Shown here: piece after piece, positions 1-8,806 of the stretch
Layout of the letters: each line of letters begins with the position of its first letter
Numbering within the stretch: position 1 is the stretch's first letter
Source: Paraburkholderia sp. Ac-20340
GTDB taxonomy: Bacteria; Pseudomonadota; Gammaproteobacteria; Burkholderiales; Burkholderiaceae
Direction of reading: 5' to 3'
Assembly: GCF_017104965.1 (NCBI RefSeq)
Contig: NZ_JAAGPR010000001.1
Span: 62,001 to 126,000 of the forward strand
Length of the DNA: 64,000 nucleotides
The notes under the pieces: generated by a model
Seen by the model: the letters and a program-made list of their open reading frames with translations, nothing else
What the model was told of the DNA's origin: nothing
The model's database searches: none
Position numbers and translations under genes: made by a program

Positions 1-230
1 CGACCAAATCCCTGCGGGTTCTAGACGCCGATCAAAGGGCGCCAAGCATCGCTGGCAAATGAATGCCCGTTGTAAGGAGCGCAGCGGACATTTAAACGTG
101 GCCATCCCCACTTTCCGTAATGGCTGTTCCTGGCCGACTGTGGATCTATCCCATTTACACGGAGCGGTGCTTACCTTCCATCAAACCGAGCGTCGAAACG
201 CAATTTGCAGCAGAAAAATGAGCGCGAGCG
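1..230. other. Left edge, no gene recognised
   Basis: This stretch lies downstream of the minus-strand MFS gene. Short frames cross it, but none has a family signature or a convincing ribosome site. I see no hairpin followed by a T-run. It may be the intergenic tail between the MFS gene and a gene beyond the window edge. Confidence 0.4.
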
Positions 231-1415
231 CTACCGTCTGCAAACCAATCGTCCTGCGATGCCTGCAGTGCAGGCGACAACCGCGGCACTCGCCAGAAAT
301 ACTCCGCCCAGACCGACAAGTCCGCCCAGACAGCCCAGCAGTGGGCTGCCGACGGCCATTGCGACGTCAAGGAAAGCCGTGTAGACGCCCATCGCCAGCC
401 CACGGTTGTTCTGTGGCGTTGCCCTGACCGCTTCCACACCTAGCGCCGGATAGACAAGCGAATAGCCAAGGCCCGAAATGAATGCGCCTACCGATGCGAT
501 GAGCGCCGTGTTGGCGAACCCTATCCATACCAGCCCCGCGGCCTGAACGACCACGAACGCCAGAGCGACCTTCGCAGCACCGAAGCGGTCCGGCAGATGG
601 CCTGCTACTGTGCGCGCAAGAATCAACGCGAAGCCGAAGCACGTGAACGCCATCCAGACCGGATGCCAGTGCCTGTCAATATAGAGCAGGGAGCTAAAGG
701 CGAGGATCGCGCAGTACCCTATGCTCGCCAGCGCTGCCGCCACGCCGGGTAACCAGACCGCACGGAGGACGGACTTCATCGAAGCACGCTCTGCGTGTGG
801 ATGTGGATGCACGGCGGGCATGTTGACGAGATATAGCAGAACGACCAGCGGCAGTAGGGCTGTCATCAACGCAATGGCGATAAAGCCAGCACACGAGTAG
901 AGCATCGTTCCAACCGGGCCGCCAAATGCCATCGACGCGAACATGGCCGTGCCAATCCAGGCGATGACCTTTCCTGCGTGCTCCCTGTTCACGAGCCCAA
1001 GTCCCCATGAAACCGCGCCTGTGATGATGAAACTCTCCGCTGCACCAAGGACGGCACGCCCGGCAATCAGAATGACGACGGAGAGAACGGGTAGCCTCAC
1101 GAATGCCAGCGATAGCAGATAAAGCAACCCTGCCGCAATGGCGCCAATCAGTCCGGCTACGACGGCTCGTTTGGGACCATGCCGATCCGAGTAGGCTCCA
1201 GACCAGATGCGTGAGACCAGTGACGCTGCAAACTGTGCGCCCGCCACAAGCCCCACGACAAACGTATTGAACCCAAGGTCGCGATGGACATGTAGCGGGA
1301 GCACTGGAAGTGCGACGCCGATAATCGTGAAGCCGACGAGCACGGCGGCCATGATGGGGAGTAGCGTCACCAGAACGGAGCCGTCCGCCTTCTTCACGGA
1401 GGGTAAATAAGACAT
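231..1415 (-). CDS. MFS transporter (12-TM, drug/metabolite type)
   Basis: A 394-residue inner-membrane major facilitator with about twelve hydrophobic segments. The motif-A-like loop SGAYSDRHGPKR at residues 72-83 lies between TM2 and TM3 as in the DHA1/YhhS-like groups. It is the last gene of a four-gene minus-strand operon (cupin, SDR, tautomerase, MFS), and only 12 nt separate it from the tautomerase stop. An AAGG sequence overlapping that stop region precedes the ATG, so translational coupling is likely. The substrate cannot be read. The enzymes upstream suggest a small aldehyde, ketone or quinone-like compound or its product, but that is inference. Confidence 0.85.
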   Translation of the reverse strand: MSYLPSVKKADGSVLVTLLPIMAAVLVGFTIIGVALPVLPLHVHRDLGFNTFVVGLVAGAQFAASLVSRIWSGAYSDRHGPKRAVVAGLIGAIAAGLLYLLSLAFVRLPVLSVVILIAGRAVLGAAESFIITGAVSWGLGLVNREHAGKVIAWIGTAMFASMAFGGPVGTMLYSCAGFIAIALMTALLPLVVLLYLVNMPAVHPHPHAERASMKSVLRAVWLPGVAAALASIGYCAILAFSSLLYIDRHWHPVWMAFTCFGFALILARTVAGHLPDRFGAAKVALAFVVVQAAGLVWIGFANTALIASVGAFISGLGYSLVYPALGVEAVRATPQNNRGLAMGVYTAFLDVAMAVGSPLLGCLGGLVGLGGVFLASAAVVACTAGIAGRLVCRR

Positions 1416-1427
1416 TGAATTGCGCCT

Positions 1428-1655
1428 TTACATCCGGTAACCCGGTTTCTTTATCAAAATCTCAGGACGTTTCTGAATGTCGGGAACATACACATCGTCC
1501 TTCCATCGATTTGCTTCAATCTCTTCAAATGCGACCGAAACCGACTCCTCTCCGTAACCGAGGATCGCCATCACTTCACGGGTAATCGCATCCGCCAGTT
1601 TGTGCTTTTGCGCTTCGGTCCTTCCGGGCCATGCTTTTACAATGACATGTGGCAT
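1428..1655 (-). CDS. 4-oxalocrotonate tautomerase family protein
   Basis: A 75-residue protein beginning Met-Pro, which after Met removal leaves the N-terminal proline that is the catalytic base of the tautomerase superfamily. The start at 1655 is chosen for that reason and because GGAG lies about nine bases upstream. An in-frame ATG 15 nt further up would bury the proline. The longer open frame running upstream to about 2099 is read-through of the SDR region and not coding. Members catalyse keto-enol tautomerisation or dehalogenation. It sits between the SDR (61 nt) and the MFS gene (12 nt) in one operon. Confidence 0.85.
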   Translation of the reverse strand: MPHVIVKAWPGRTEAQKHKLADAITREVMAILGYGEESVSVAFEEIEANRWKDDVYVPDIQKRPEILIKKPGYRM

Positions 1656-1716
1656 TGCTTGAATCTCCATGGGTTGAACAAAGGTCGGGCCAAGCCGCGA
1701 AGGCTGCCCGATTTCA

Positions 1717-2454
1717 TCAAGATGCCTGACTGGTGGGCCTGAAGAGCACTTCATTGATATCGACGTCGTCCGGTTGGCTGATGGCAAACTCGACGACGCG
1801 CGCAAACGAACTGGGCGAAATGGCCTTCTCATAAGTCCTGGCCATATTGGCAGCGACGTCGCTGTCGGTAATGGTGTCGGTGAGTTCGGTCGCGACCGCG
1901 CCCGGCGACACAATGGTCGTGCGGATATTCCAGGGTTTGACTTCCTGTCGCAGTCCTTCAGAAATTGCTCGTACTGCCCATTTGGTACCCGCATAAACCG
2001 AACCTCCCGGACCCACCTTGTGACCTGCGACCGAGGAGACGTTGATAATCTGACCGGACATTTGCTTCTGCATGTGTGGCAGCGCCGCTGCGATTCCATA
2101 GAGAACGCCCTTGATGTTCACGTCGATCATTCGGTCCCATTCGTCGATCTTCAGCTTGTCGAGCATGGAACTGGGCATCAGCCCGGCGTTGTTCAGCAGC
2201 ACATCGACGCGGCCATGGAGCGCAACTGCGCGATCGACGAGCGACTTCACCTGGTTGCGGTCAGTGACGTCGGTTTTCTGAATGGCGTCAGGGGGGAGAT
2301 TGAGTTCGCGTGCCAGCGATTCGAGGCGCTCAAGGCGGCGGGCGCCAAGCACGACATGTGCGCCTGCTTTCGAGAGATGACGGGCGGTTTCCGCGCCCAG
2401 TCCGCTACTTGCGCCGGTGATGACGACGACTTTGTTTTCGATTCCTGATGACAT
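1717..2454 (-). CDS. SDR family NAD(P)-dependent oxidoreductase
   Basis: A classical 245-residue short-chain dehydrogenase. The cofactor motif TGASSGLG is at residues 13-20, NNAG at 88-91, the catalytic serine at 140/141 (NVSS), and Tyr154 and Lys158 form YAGTK. The fold is cytoplasmic, and NADP preference is suggested by the basic residues after beta-2 (GARRLER). The start ATG follows AAAGGAG at good spacing. It is the second gene of the cupin-SDR-tautomerase-MFS operon. The family reduces or oxidises small carbonyls and alcohols; the substrate is unknown. Such SDRs are often under the control of a divergent LysR, and one lies at 3188. Confidence 0.9.
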   Translation of the reverse strand: MSSGIENKVVVITGASSGLGAETARHLSKAGAHVVLGARRLERLESLARELNLPPDAIQKTDVTDRNQVKSLVDRAVALHGRVDVLLNNAGLMPSSMLDKLKIDEWDRMIDVNIKGVLYGIAAALPHMQKQMSGQIINVSSVAGHKVGPGGSVYAGTKWAVRAISEGLRQEVKPWNIRTTIVSPGAVATELTDTITDSDVAANMARTYEKAISPSSFARVVEFAISQPDDVDINEVLFRPTSQAS

Positions 2455-2527
2455 GATTCAACTCCTTTAAATTTGGCAACTTTGCGATCGGAATTCGCTT
2501 TTCCAGACGCTCAATCCACCGCGACAA

Positions 2528-2989
2528 CTATCGATACTGGGCATCGGAAACAGCCTCGAGCCAGTCCACGTTTTTGCCGTCCGCCCAATAAGTCAGAGCG
2601 ACATGGCTCATCGCGGTCGTATCGGTCGCGCCGTGCCAGTGCTTTACATCGGCGGGGATCCAGACGACGTCTCCGGATTCGATGACGCGACGCTCCTTGT
2701 TTGCCTCCTGTATCCAGCCCATACCCGCAGTCACGATCAACAATTGACCCGCTGGGTGGCTGTGCCATGTCGTGCGCGCGCCCGGCGCGAAATCCACCAG
2801 TCCCACGCTGGCGCGCGTGGAGTCGTTTGGCGGCAGAAGCGGCCTGACACCTGCGTTGCCCGTGAAGTTGTCCGGTTTGCCGGCCACGACGGCAACTTCG
2901 GCGGCATTGCGAATTTCAATCCCGCTGCCCATTGCTGCAGTCGACGCAATACTGGCCGCGGACGCGGCCGCCGCAAATGCATGTTTCAT
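2528..2989 (-). CDS. Cupin-domain protein with export-like N-terminus
   Basis: A 153-residue protein. Residues 1-20 are Ala/Ser-rich after Met-Lys-His and resemble a signal peptide, although the hydrophobic stretch is weak. A single cupin domain follows, with metal ligands H76, H78, Q82 (WHSHPAGQ) and a second histidine cluster KHWHG at 117-119. Residues 132-153 resemble the tail of quercetinase-like (R)-mandelonitrile-lyase/cupin proteins. The start at 2989 is preferred over an upstream one because GAGGT precedes it. It is the first gene of the operon, divergent from the LysR gene 198 nt away. A role in metabolite binding or in an isomerase/lyase reaction is inference. Confidence 0.8.
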   Translation of the reverse strand: MKHAFAAAASAASIASTAAMGSGIEIRNAAEVAVVAGKPDNFTGNAGVRPLLPPNDSTRASVGLVDFAPGARTTWHSHPAGQLLIVTAGMGWIQEANKERRVIESGDVVWIPADVKHWHGATDTTAMSHVALTYWADGKNVDWLEAVSDAQYR

Positions 2990-3144
2990 GAATGACCTCG
3001 ATGACGGGCGAACCGGATGAAGGCGGCAACCCGGATTACTGGAGTGGGAAATCAGCTGCGCGAGGCGCGATGGGTACGCTGTCTTTCGCGTGACGAATGG
3101 TGAAGCGTCCATGCATGCAATGTAAGCGACGTAGCAGTAAGAAA

Positions 3145-3155
3145 CTAGCTGCTAG
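3145..3155. promoter_or_regulatory. Palindrome in the cupin/LysR divergent promoter
   Basis: CTAGC-T-GCTAG is a perfect 11-bp palindrome, 33 nt before the LysR start and within the shared promoter region. Short dyads of this kind around T-N11-A positions are typical LysR recognition sites. Assignment to this regulator is inference. Confidence 0.4.
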
Positions 3156-3187
3156 AATGAGATTGGACCTATAAGCGGAACTTCTCA

Positions 3188-4090
3188 ATGGCCGGTGACA
3201 ACCTCAATGATCTGGCGGCCTTTATGGTCGTCGCGCAGGAGAGAAACTTCACGCGTGCTGGCAAACGGCTTGGTGTTTCCCAGTCGGCGTTAAGTCAGAC
3301 GGTCCGCGCGCTGGAAGCGCAGCTAGGGCTTCGTCTGCTCACGCGTACAACCCGCAGCGTCGTCCCCACCGAAGCCGGTGAGCGTCTGATGGCGTCGATT
3401 GGTCCGCGGATCGAGGAAATCCAGCGTGAGTTGATGGTGCTGAGTGGACTGCGCGACAAGCCCTCTGGGGTTATCCGCCTCACGGCCACCGAATACGCAG
3501 CTGAAGCGGTGCTGTGGCCCGCCATCGCGAAGCTGGTCGACGAGTATCCGGATATCAAGGTCGAAGTGCTCACGGACTATGGGTTGACGGACATCGTGAG
3601 AGATCGCTTCGATGCCGGTGTCCGTCCGGGGGAAACCATTGCAAAAGACATGATTGCTGTGCGGATTGGACCGCCGACGCGGATGGCGGTGGTCGGCTCA
3701 CCGGAATACTTTTCGAAGCGCAAGGCGCCACGCAAGCCACAGGATCTCACGGCACACAGCTGCATCAATCTTCGGCTGTCCAGTCACGGCGGCCTGTATC
3801 CGTGGGAGTTCGAGAAGCGCGGGAGAAAACTCAACGTCAGAGTGGACGGCCAACTCGTGTTCAACAGCAGCAGCCTGATTTTGCATGCAGCGCTCGAAGG
3901 GCGTGGGCTTGCCTATCTAACGGAAGGGCAAATGGCTCCGTACCTTGCAGACGGACGGTTGCTGCGCGTCCTGGAAGACTGGTGCGAGCCTTTCTCGGGA
4001 TATCACCTTTATTATCCGAGTCGCCGTCAGCCTACGCCTGCGTTCGCTCTTCTCGTAGAGGCGCTTCGATATTCGCCAGGGAAGGGCTGA
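3188..4090 (+). CDS. LysR-family transcriptional regulator
   Basis: A 300-residue LTTR. The N-terminal winged helix-turn-helix (about residues 8-67) contains the typical FTRAGKRLGVSQSALSQTVRALE recognition region, followed by a periplasmic-binding-like effector domain to the C-terminus. It is transcribed divergently from the cupin-SDR-tautomerase-MFS operon with a 198-bp shared upstream region, so it is the likely regulator of that operon and of itself. The effector is unknown. The sequence is intact, with normal length and no frameshift. Confidence 0.92.
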   Translation: MAGDNLNDLAAFMVVAQERNFTRAGKRLGVSQSALSQTVRALEAQLGLRLLTRTTRSVVPTEAGERLMASIGPRIEEIQRELMVLSGLRDKPSGVIRLTATEYAAEAVLWPAIAKLVDEYPDIKVEVLTDYGLTDIVRDRFDAGVRPGETIAKDMIAVRIGPPTRMAVVGSPEYFSKRKAPRKPQDLTAHSCINLRLSSHGGLYPWEFEKRGRKLNVRVDGQLVFNSSSLILHAALEGRGLAYLTEGQMAPYLADGRLLRVLEDWCEPFSGYHLYYPSRRQPTPAFALLVEALRYSPGKG

Positions 4091-4390
4091 CTTGCCCTGT
4101 TGTTTCTGGGGTTGGTCGATACGAGAGGCTGTTGGCGCCTCATCTCAGCTGTTGTTTGCTGTGCACGAGCAATGGCCGTTAGCGGAGTAGTGCAGCCGTT
4201 TCAGCAGCCAGTCCGCCTTCGCGCCTGGTCGGCAGAGTTTGTGGCGGCCCCGGCCGTTACGCAAGCCACGATCGCCACTGCTGCGTCGCCAGGAAGCCCG
4301 ATCGGCACTCGCGCGTCGAGTCGCGGAGTGACAGTTCATGGCAGCGCTCGCGACATCAGGTGAATCACAAAGCGCTGCGAGTCACTCACG
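4091..4390. other. Convergent intergenic gap
   Basis: A 300-base gap between the ends of the LysR gene and the minus-strand SDR gene. Short frames exist but show no recognisable family and no good ribosome site. I found no clear intrinsic terminator. Confidence 0.4.
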
Positions 4391-4999
4391 TCAATGGCCA
4401 ACCCGATATACGCGGCCGCTATGCACGCCCTCTACGCTCCGTCGATAGGCCATTGCCACACGTATCGCCGGTACGCTTTCGTAACCAGGAAAGTACGGAC
4501 CGAACCGCTCCATAGATTCAGTCAGTACGGTGGGGCTGACGGCATTGATCCGAATACCCCGTGGAAGATCGCAGGCGGCGGCGCGCACGAACCCTTCAAT
4601 CGCAGCATTTGAGGCTGCGGCATTGGAGCCTTGTGCAATCGGATCATCGACTGCAATACCCGACGTAAGCGTGATCGACCCCTTGTCGTTCAGGTAGTGC
4701 AAACCAACGAGTGCGACTCGCACCTGACTGATCAGTTTGTCCTGCAAGCCTTTGTTGAAGTCGGCGACGGTCATCGTCTCGACTGGAGCCAGAATAACGT
4801 TGCCCGCGGCAACAATAATGGCGTCGATTTTTCCAACGGTCTCGAACAGCGCAGCGACGCTTTCATCACTGCGGATATCAACCGTCTGGTCCCCCCGGCT
4901 ACGTCCAACGCGGATGATTTCGTGTTTGCCACTACGCGCAAGTTCGTCCGCTACGGGACGACCTACGTCCCCGCTGGCGCCGATCAAGACGATTTTCAT
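4391..4999 (-). CDS. Short-chain dehydrogenase, atypical active site
   Basis: A 202-residue Rossmann protein with GASGDVG at residues 7-13 and the pattern LTSGIAVDDP...NAAIEGFVRAAA, matching the short SDR group typified by Lin1944-like proteins. In that group the canonical YxxxK is not conserved, and I do not see a Tyr-xxx-Lys here either. The start is at 4999, because AGAAGGAG stands directly upstream; a longer start adds 13 residues with no ribosome site. The gene faces the remains of a LysR gene (5101-5343), which was probably its regulator. The substrate is unknown. Confidence 0.85.
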   Translation of the reverse strand: MKIVLIGASGDVGRPVADELARSGKHEIIRVGRSRGDQTVDIRSDESVAALFETVGKIDAIIVAAGNVILAPVETMTVADFNKGLQDKLISQVRVALVGLHYLNDKGSITLTSGIAVDDPIAQGSNAAASNAAIEGFVRAAACDLPRGIRINAVSPTVLTESMERFGPYFPGYESVPAIRVAMAYRRSVEGVHSGRVYRVGH

Positions 5000-5100
5000 G
5001 GAACGCTCCTTCTGTGAGTTCAGGGTCGAGGTCACCATTCTTTACCGAACCGAATCTTGAATAAATATGCTCAAATTTTTGACACTACTAACTCACAGTT

Positions 5101-5343
5101 AGTGATACGGACAAACTGCGTGGCATGAAAACCTTTATTGCCGTGGTGGAGGGAGGCAACTTCACCTGGCCGCCATCGCAGGCGCAGGATTGCTGCTACA
5201 GCCGGAAGTGCTGGTGGCGAATGATCTGGCCAGCGGGGCGTTGGTGCAGGTGTTGGAGGCTTACTCGCCGAAACCACGGCCTTGTCCGTATTGTGTATCG
5301 GCGGGATCGACAGGCACTGCCGAAGCTCACGCATCAAGTGAAT
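5101..5343 (+). pseudogene. LysR regulator remnant (internal deletion plus frameshift)
   Basis: Reading from 5101 gives DKLRGMKTFIAVVEGGNFT, the standard opening of an LTTR. At about 5166 the sequence jumps in another frame to LAAIAGAGLLLQPEVLVAND and continues through LASGALVQVLEAYSPKPR, which is the final part of an LTTR effector domain. Near 5281-5287 the frame returns, and RIVYRRDRQALPKLTHQV matches the usual C-terminal end. Roughly 200 residues of the middle are missing, and at least one further frameshift has occurred. It is divergent from the SDR gene at 4391-4999 and overlaps by a few bases the end of the intact LysR gene on the other strand. Confidence 0.75.
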
Positions 5344-6269
5344 GACTGCAGAGCCTGCAAACTTGCATGGGTGTCCACGTGCTCCACCAGAAAATCCAGA
5401 AACGCACGCACGCGCAACGGCATATAACCACCCTGGCCGACATAGACCGCATGAATATCCTCAACGTCGCCTGGATTGCAGTCTTCAAGAACCGGCAGCA
5501 GCGTTCCGTCAGCAATATCGCGCTGTACCTGAAACGCCGCCACACGAGCGAGGCCCAGACCGGCCAGAGCCAGTCGACGTAACGCTTCGCCATCGCTGGC
5601 TTGCGCGTTCCCGGTTACGGGCACCTGGATGTCCTTTCCTTCATGCCTCAGCGGCCATCCCGAACTGGCTCGCACATAGTTTGCGCCCAGGCGATTGTGT
5701 GAGAGCAATTGCTCCGGTGTAACAGGCATACCGTGGCGCTTGAGATAGCCCGGAGCGCCGACGATCAGCATGCGAGTGTCGCCCAACTTGCGCGCGACGA
5801 GGTTCGAACTCTTGAGCGGCCCGGCGCGAACGGCGACGTCGGTACGCTGCTCGAGGATGTCGATGACTTCGTCGGTCAGCACGATGTCGAGCGTCACGTC
5901 GGGATGCATCTCCAGGAATTTCGGTGCCAGCGGCAGCAGGAAGTGATGGCCGAAAGGCACGTTGGCATTCACGCGCAGGCGGCCGTGAGGAGCAGTGTGA
6001 TCGCTCGCACAGCGCTCGGCTTCTGCCAGGTCGGCCAGGATGCGCACGCCGCGTTCATAGAACGCGCAGCCCTCGGGCGTGAGTTGCAATTGACGGGTGG
6101 AGCGGTTCACGAGGCGCGTGCCCAGGCGTTGCTCCAGACGCGCGATCAGCTTGCTGACGGCGGAGGGCGTCATACCGCAAGCCCGTGCGGCGGCGGAGAA
6201 GCCGCCCGATTCGATGACGCGCACGAACACTTCCAGTTCGCCAGATCGGTTGATGTCCAGACGAGCCAT
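5334..6269 (-). CDS. LysR-family transcriptional regulator
   Basis: A 311-residue LTTR of the DsdC/YafC-like group. The HTH is within residues 10-65 (GFSAAARACGMTPSAVSKLIARLEQRLG), the effector domain follows, and the C-terminus ends LDFLVEHVDTHASLQ. The gene is divergent from the SGNH hydrolase gene; a perfect GTGAATT-G-AATTCAC palindrome begins 13 nt upstream of its ATG, and two further TGAATTCA copies lie on the hydrolase side. That arrangement suggests it represses itself and controls the hydrolase. Its 3' end overlaps the neighbouring LysR pseudogene by about 10 nt. Confidence 0.92.
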   Translation of the reverse strand: MARLDINRSGELEVFVRVIESGGFSAAARACGMTPSAVSKLIARLEQRLGTRLVNRSTRQLQLTPEGCAFYERGVRILADLAEAERCASDHTAPHGRLRVNANVPFGHHFLLPLAPKFLEMHPDVTLDIVLTDEVIDILEQRTDVAVRAGPLKSSNLVARKLGDTRMLIVGAPGYLKRHGMPVTPEQLLSHNRLGANYVRASSGWPLRHEGKDIQVPVTGNAQASDGEALRRLALAGLGLARVAAFQVQRDIADGTLLPVLEDCNPGDVEDIHAVYVGQGGYMPLRVRAFLDFLVEHVDTHASLQALQSFT

Positions 6270-6281
6270 CGCATTCCCTCA

Positions 6282-6378
6282 GTGAATTGAATTCACAGAT
6301 CCTTGTCCTCTGGCTAGTCTATGCCAGTCTGTTCTTTGAATTCATCATTAGTCGACACATTGCTATTGAATTCACTGA
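6282..6378. promoter_or_regulatory. Repeated TGAATTCA dyads between LysR and hydrolase genes
   Basis: A perfect 15-bp palindrome GTGAATTGAATTCAC (6282-6296) is followed by TTTGAATTCAT near 6337 and TTGAATTCAC near 6366. Three related dyads in under 100 bp of a divergent promoter are the expected arrangement for LTTR recognition and activation sites. Binding by the adjacent LysR protein is inference. Confidence 0.45.
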
Positions 6379-6379
6379 C

Positions 6380-7750
6380 ATGACGATACTCAAAAAATCG
6401 CGCGCCAAGGCTTCGGCTGCACTGGTCGTGGCGCTGGCGGCTAGCGGTGCTTCGATTACCACGCCTGCGCAAGCGCATTCATCGACGTGGGTTGCAACCT
6501 GGCAAGCCAGTCCGCAGCCTGTCTGGGGATCGGATTTCCTGTTTCCTGCCAATGTCCCGCAGGTATTGCGGGACCAGACCGTGCGTCAGGTGGCGCGCAT
6601 CAGCGTGGGTGGTCGACGCTTGCGCATCGTGCTCAGCAACGCCTATGGCAGTCAGCCGGTGACCGTCGGTAAGGCCACGGTCGCGAGGGCCGGGCAGCAG
6701 GATGGCGTGACGGACAGCAGCGCGCGGCCGGTGACGTTCGGCGGCCGGGAAATGGCGAGCATCGCGCCAGGCGCCTCGTTAGTCAGCGACCCTGTGGCGT
6801 TGCCGGTGTCCGCGTTGGCGCAGGTGACCGTGAGCATTTATCTCCCGGATACAACGCCGATGACTACGTTCCACTGGGACGGCCGGCAGAGCGCCTGGAT
6901 CGTGCCGGGAGACCAGAGTTCGGCCCTGGCGCTGACGAAGGCAGGCGGCGTCATGCAGAGCACCACGGCTCGGCTGCTACTGACAGGAATCGACGTCGAA
7001 ACGGAGAGTGCTGCCCGCGCAGTGGTTGTGATCGGCGATTCGATCACCGATGGCGCGGCGGCTAGCCTGAACCAGGATAGTCGCTGGCCCGATTTCCTTG
7101 CCGCTCGTCTGGCGCCTGACGGTGTTGCTGTTGTCAACGCCGGCATTTCCGGTGCTCGACTGCTTTCCGATGGCATGGGCGTCAGCGCTCTGGCGCGGCT
7201 GGATCGGGATGTCCTGACGCAACCTGGGGTAGGCAGCGTCATCGTGATGCTGGGCATCAACGATATTGCCTGGCCTGGCACCGCCTTCGCGCGGACGGCG
7301 CGCCGGCCATCACTGGACGATCTGACCGCGGGGTATCGGCAGTTGATCGAGCAGGCGCATCGACGCGGTCTTCGTGTGATCGGCGCAACGCTCACGCCGT
7401 TCGAAGGAGCACTGCCAGGCACGCCGCTGGACAACTACTACGACGCCGATAAGGACGCCCTGCGCCAGCGCGTGAACGACTGGATTCGTCATAGCGGCGT
7501 ATTCGATGCGGTGATCGATTTTGATGCAGCTTTGCGCGACCCCGTTCATCCGCAGCGATTGGCTGAGCGTTACGATTCCGGCGATCATTTGCATCCCGGC
7601 GATGCAGGCAACCGGAAGATGGCGGAGTTTGTCGATCTCGGTGCTTTGATACCGCAACCCGACGCTATGCAACGCGATAGGTCATCCGAGTTCGAGGTGG
7701 CTACCGACTCACACTTTCTGCAAGGGGCGAAGATAGGTCATGGAAATTGA
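6380..7750 (+). CDS. Secreted SGNH/GDSL-family hydrolase
   Basis: A 456-residue exported esterase-type hydrolase. The N-terminus MTILKKSRAK followed by an Ala/Val-rich stretch and a TPAQA cleavage site is a signal peptide, which is why ATG 6380 is preferred over an upstream TTG. The mature N-terminal part (about 35-200) is a beta-rich module. The SGNH domain has VIGDSITDG with Ser221, the Gly block NAGISGARLL (253-262), the Asn block LGINDIAW (291-298) and GDHLHP with Asp402 and His405. Relatives act on esters, including acyl or acetyl groups on polysaccharides. The substrate here is not evident. It is likely controlled by the divergent LysR. Confidence 0.88.
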   Translation: MTILKKSRAKASAALVVALAASGASITTPAQAHSSTWVATWQASPQPVWGSDFLFPANVPQVLRDQTVRQVARISVGGRRLRIVLSNAYGSQPVTVGKATVARAGQQDGVTDSSARPVTFGGREMASIAPGASLVSDPVALPVSALAQVTVSIYLPDTTPMTTFHWDGRQSAWIVPGDQSSALALTKAGGVMQSTTARLLLTGIDVETESAARAVVVIGDSITDGAAASLNQDSRWPDFLAARLAPDGVAVVNAGISGARLLSDGMGVSALARLDRDVLTQPGVGSVIVMLGINDIAWPGTAFARTARRPSLDDLTAGYRQLIEQAHRRGLRVIGATLTPFEGALPGTPLDNYYDADKDALRQRVNDWIRHSGVFDAVIDFDAALRDPVHPQRLAERYDSGDHLHPGDAGNRKMAEFVDLGALIPQPDAMQRDRSSEFEVATDSHFLQGAKIGHGN

Positions 7751-7766
7751 CTCGCCCGCTGCGGAT

Positions 7767-8705
7767 TCAAGCCGTGCTAAAGCTGCCCGCAAATTCGGCA
7801 CTGGCTTGAGCAAATCGCTCAATTAGAAAGTCGATCAATAGCCGCACTCGGGGCACCGTGTAGCGCGTACGATGCAGAACCGCATAGACGCCCTGTTCGG
7901 GAAGAATAAAGTCGGGCAGTAGAACCTTGAGCGATCCTTCGCGCAAGTCGGCAGCAGCGTCCCAAATGGTCTTGCGCGTAATGCCATGCCCGGCCAGCGC
8001 CCAGCGACGTACGAGAGCGCCGTCGTTGGTTTCCCACGCGCGATCCATTTCGACCGAGTGTGTCCACCGCTGCTCACCGCGAGCGAAGTGGAATTCGTTG
8101 AGCGGCCCGTTGTTGGTGACGAGCACAACAAACTCGTGTCCCGAAAGATCGTCGGGTGTGCTCGGCTCACCGTTGCGCGCAAGGTAGTCGGGCGACGCGC
8201 ACAGGACGCGCCAATTCGGCGCAAGCCGGCGCGTGATCAGGCCAGACGACGTATCCGGGGCGCCGAAGCGGATCGCCAAATCAATATCGTCTTGAACCAG
8301 GTTGGACAGGGAGTCGGTCAAGGTCAGTGCTATCCGGACTTGTGGATGCGTATGCGTGAACTCATCCAGCCAGTCGCTGAGCAGATTGCGCCCGAAGTCG
8401 GTCGACGCCGAGATGCGCAGTTTCCCCTGCACGGACGTTCGACCGACTTCGATTGCCGTTTCAGCATCGGCGAGTGCCTGCAATGCGATCTGGCAATGGT
8501 GGAGGTAGACGCGGCCCTCGTCGGTAAGACGCAATTGCCGCGTTGTGCGGTCGAATAGTCTGGTCCGCAGCACGGTCTCCAGTTTGCCCAGACGCGCACT
8601 TGCTGCGGCGGGCGACAGGCCGAGCTTGCGTCCCGCTGCCGAGAGACTGCCAAGCGTCGACGCTTCCACAAAGAGCTGCAAGTCACCGAGTCGATCCGTT
8701 GCCAT
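7767..8705 (-). CDS. LysR-family transcriptional regulator
   Basis: A 312-residue LTTR with an N-terminal HTH (SLSAAGRKLGLSPAAASARLGKLE, about residues 18-41) and a complete effector domain. It is divergent from the MFS gene at about 8807. The 100-bp spacer carries TTGAA-TATAT-TTCAA at 8719-8733, a plausible operator just upstream of its ATG at 8705. The likely role is control of the neighbouring exporter. Its stop lies 16 nt from the end of the convergent hydrolase gene. Confidence 0.92.
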   Translation of the reverse strand: MATDRLGDLQLFVEASTLGSLSAAGRKLGLSPAAASARLGKLETVLRTRLFDRTTRQLRLTDEGRVYLHHCQIALQALADAETAIEVGRTSVQGKLRISASTDFGRNLLSDWLDEFTHTHPQVRIALTLTDSLSNLVQDDIDLAIRFGAPDTSSGLITRRLAPNWRVLCASPDYLARNGEPSTPDDLSGHEFVVLVTNNGPLNEFHFARGEQRWTHSVEMDRAWETNDGALVRRWALAGHGITRKTIWDAAADLREGSLKVLLPDFILPEQGVYAVLHRTRYTVPRVRLLIDFLIERFAQASAEFAGSFSTA

Positions 8706-8718
8706 ATTTAATCTGGAT

Positions 8719-8733
8719 TTGAATATATTTCAA
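8719..8733. promoter_or_regulatory. Dyad between LysR and MFS genes
   Basis: TTGAA and TTCAA arms flank a TATAT centre, 14 nt upstream of the LysR start codon and inside the divergent promoter. It is a candidate LTTR site; no experimental support can be read from sequence. Confidence 0.35.
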
Positions 8734-8806
8734 AAACAAGACCAATTATCAAATCTAGCAGATTCCAGCATCCTACGTGCCTCTGAGATCGTTCTTTGAG
8801 GCCATA

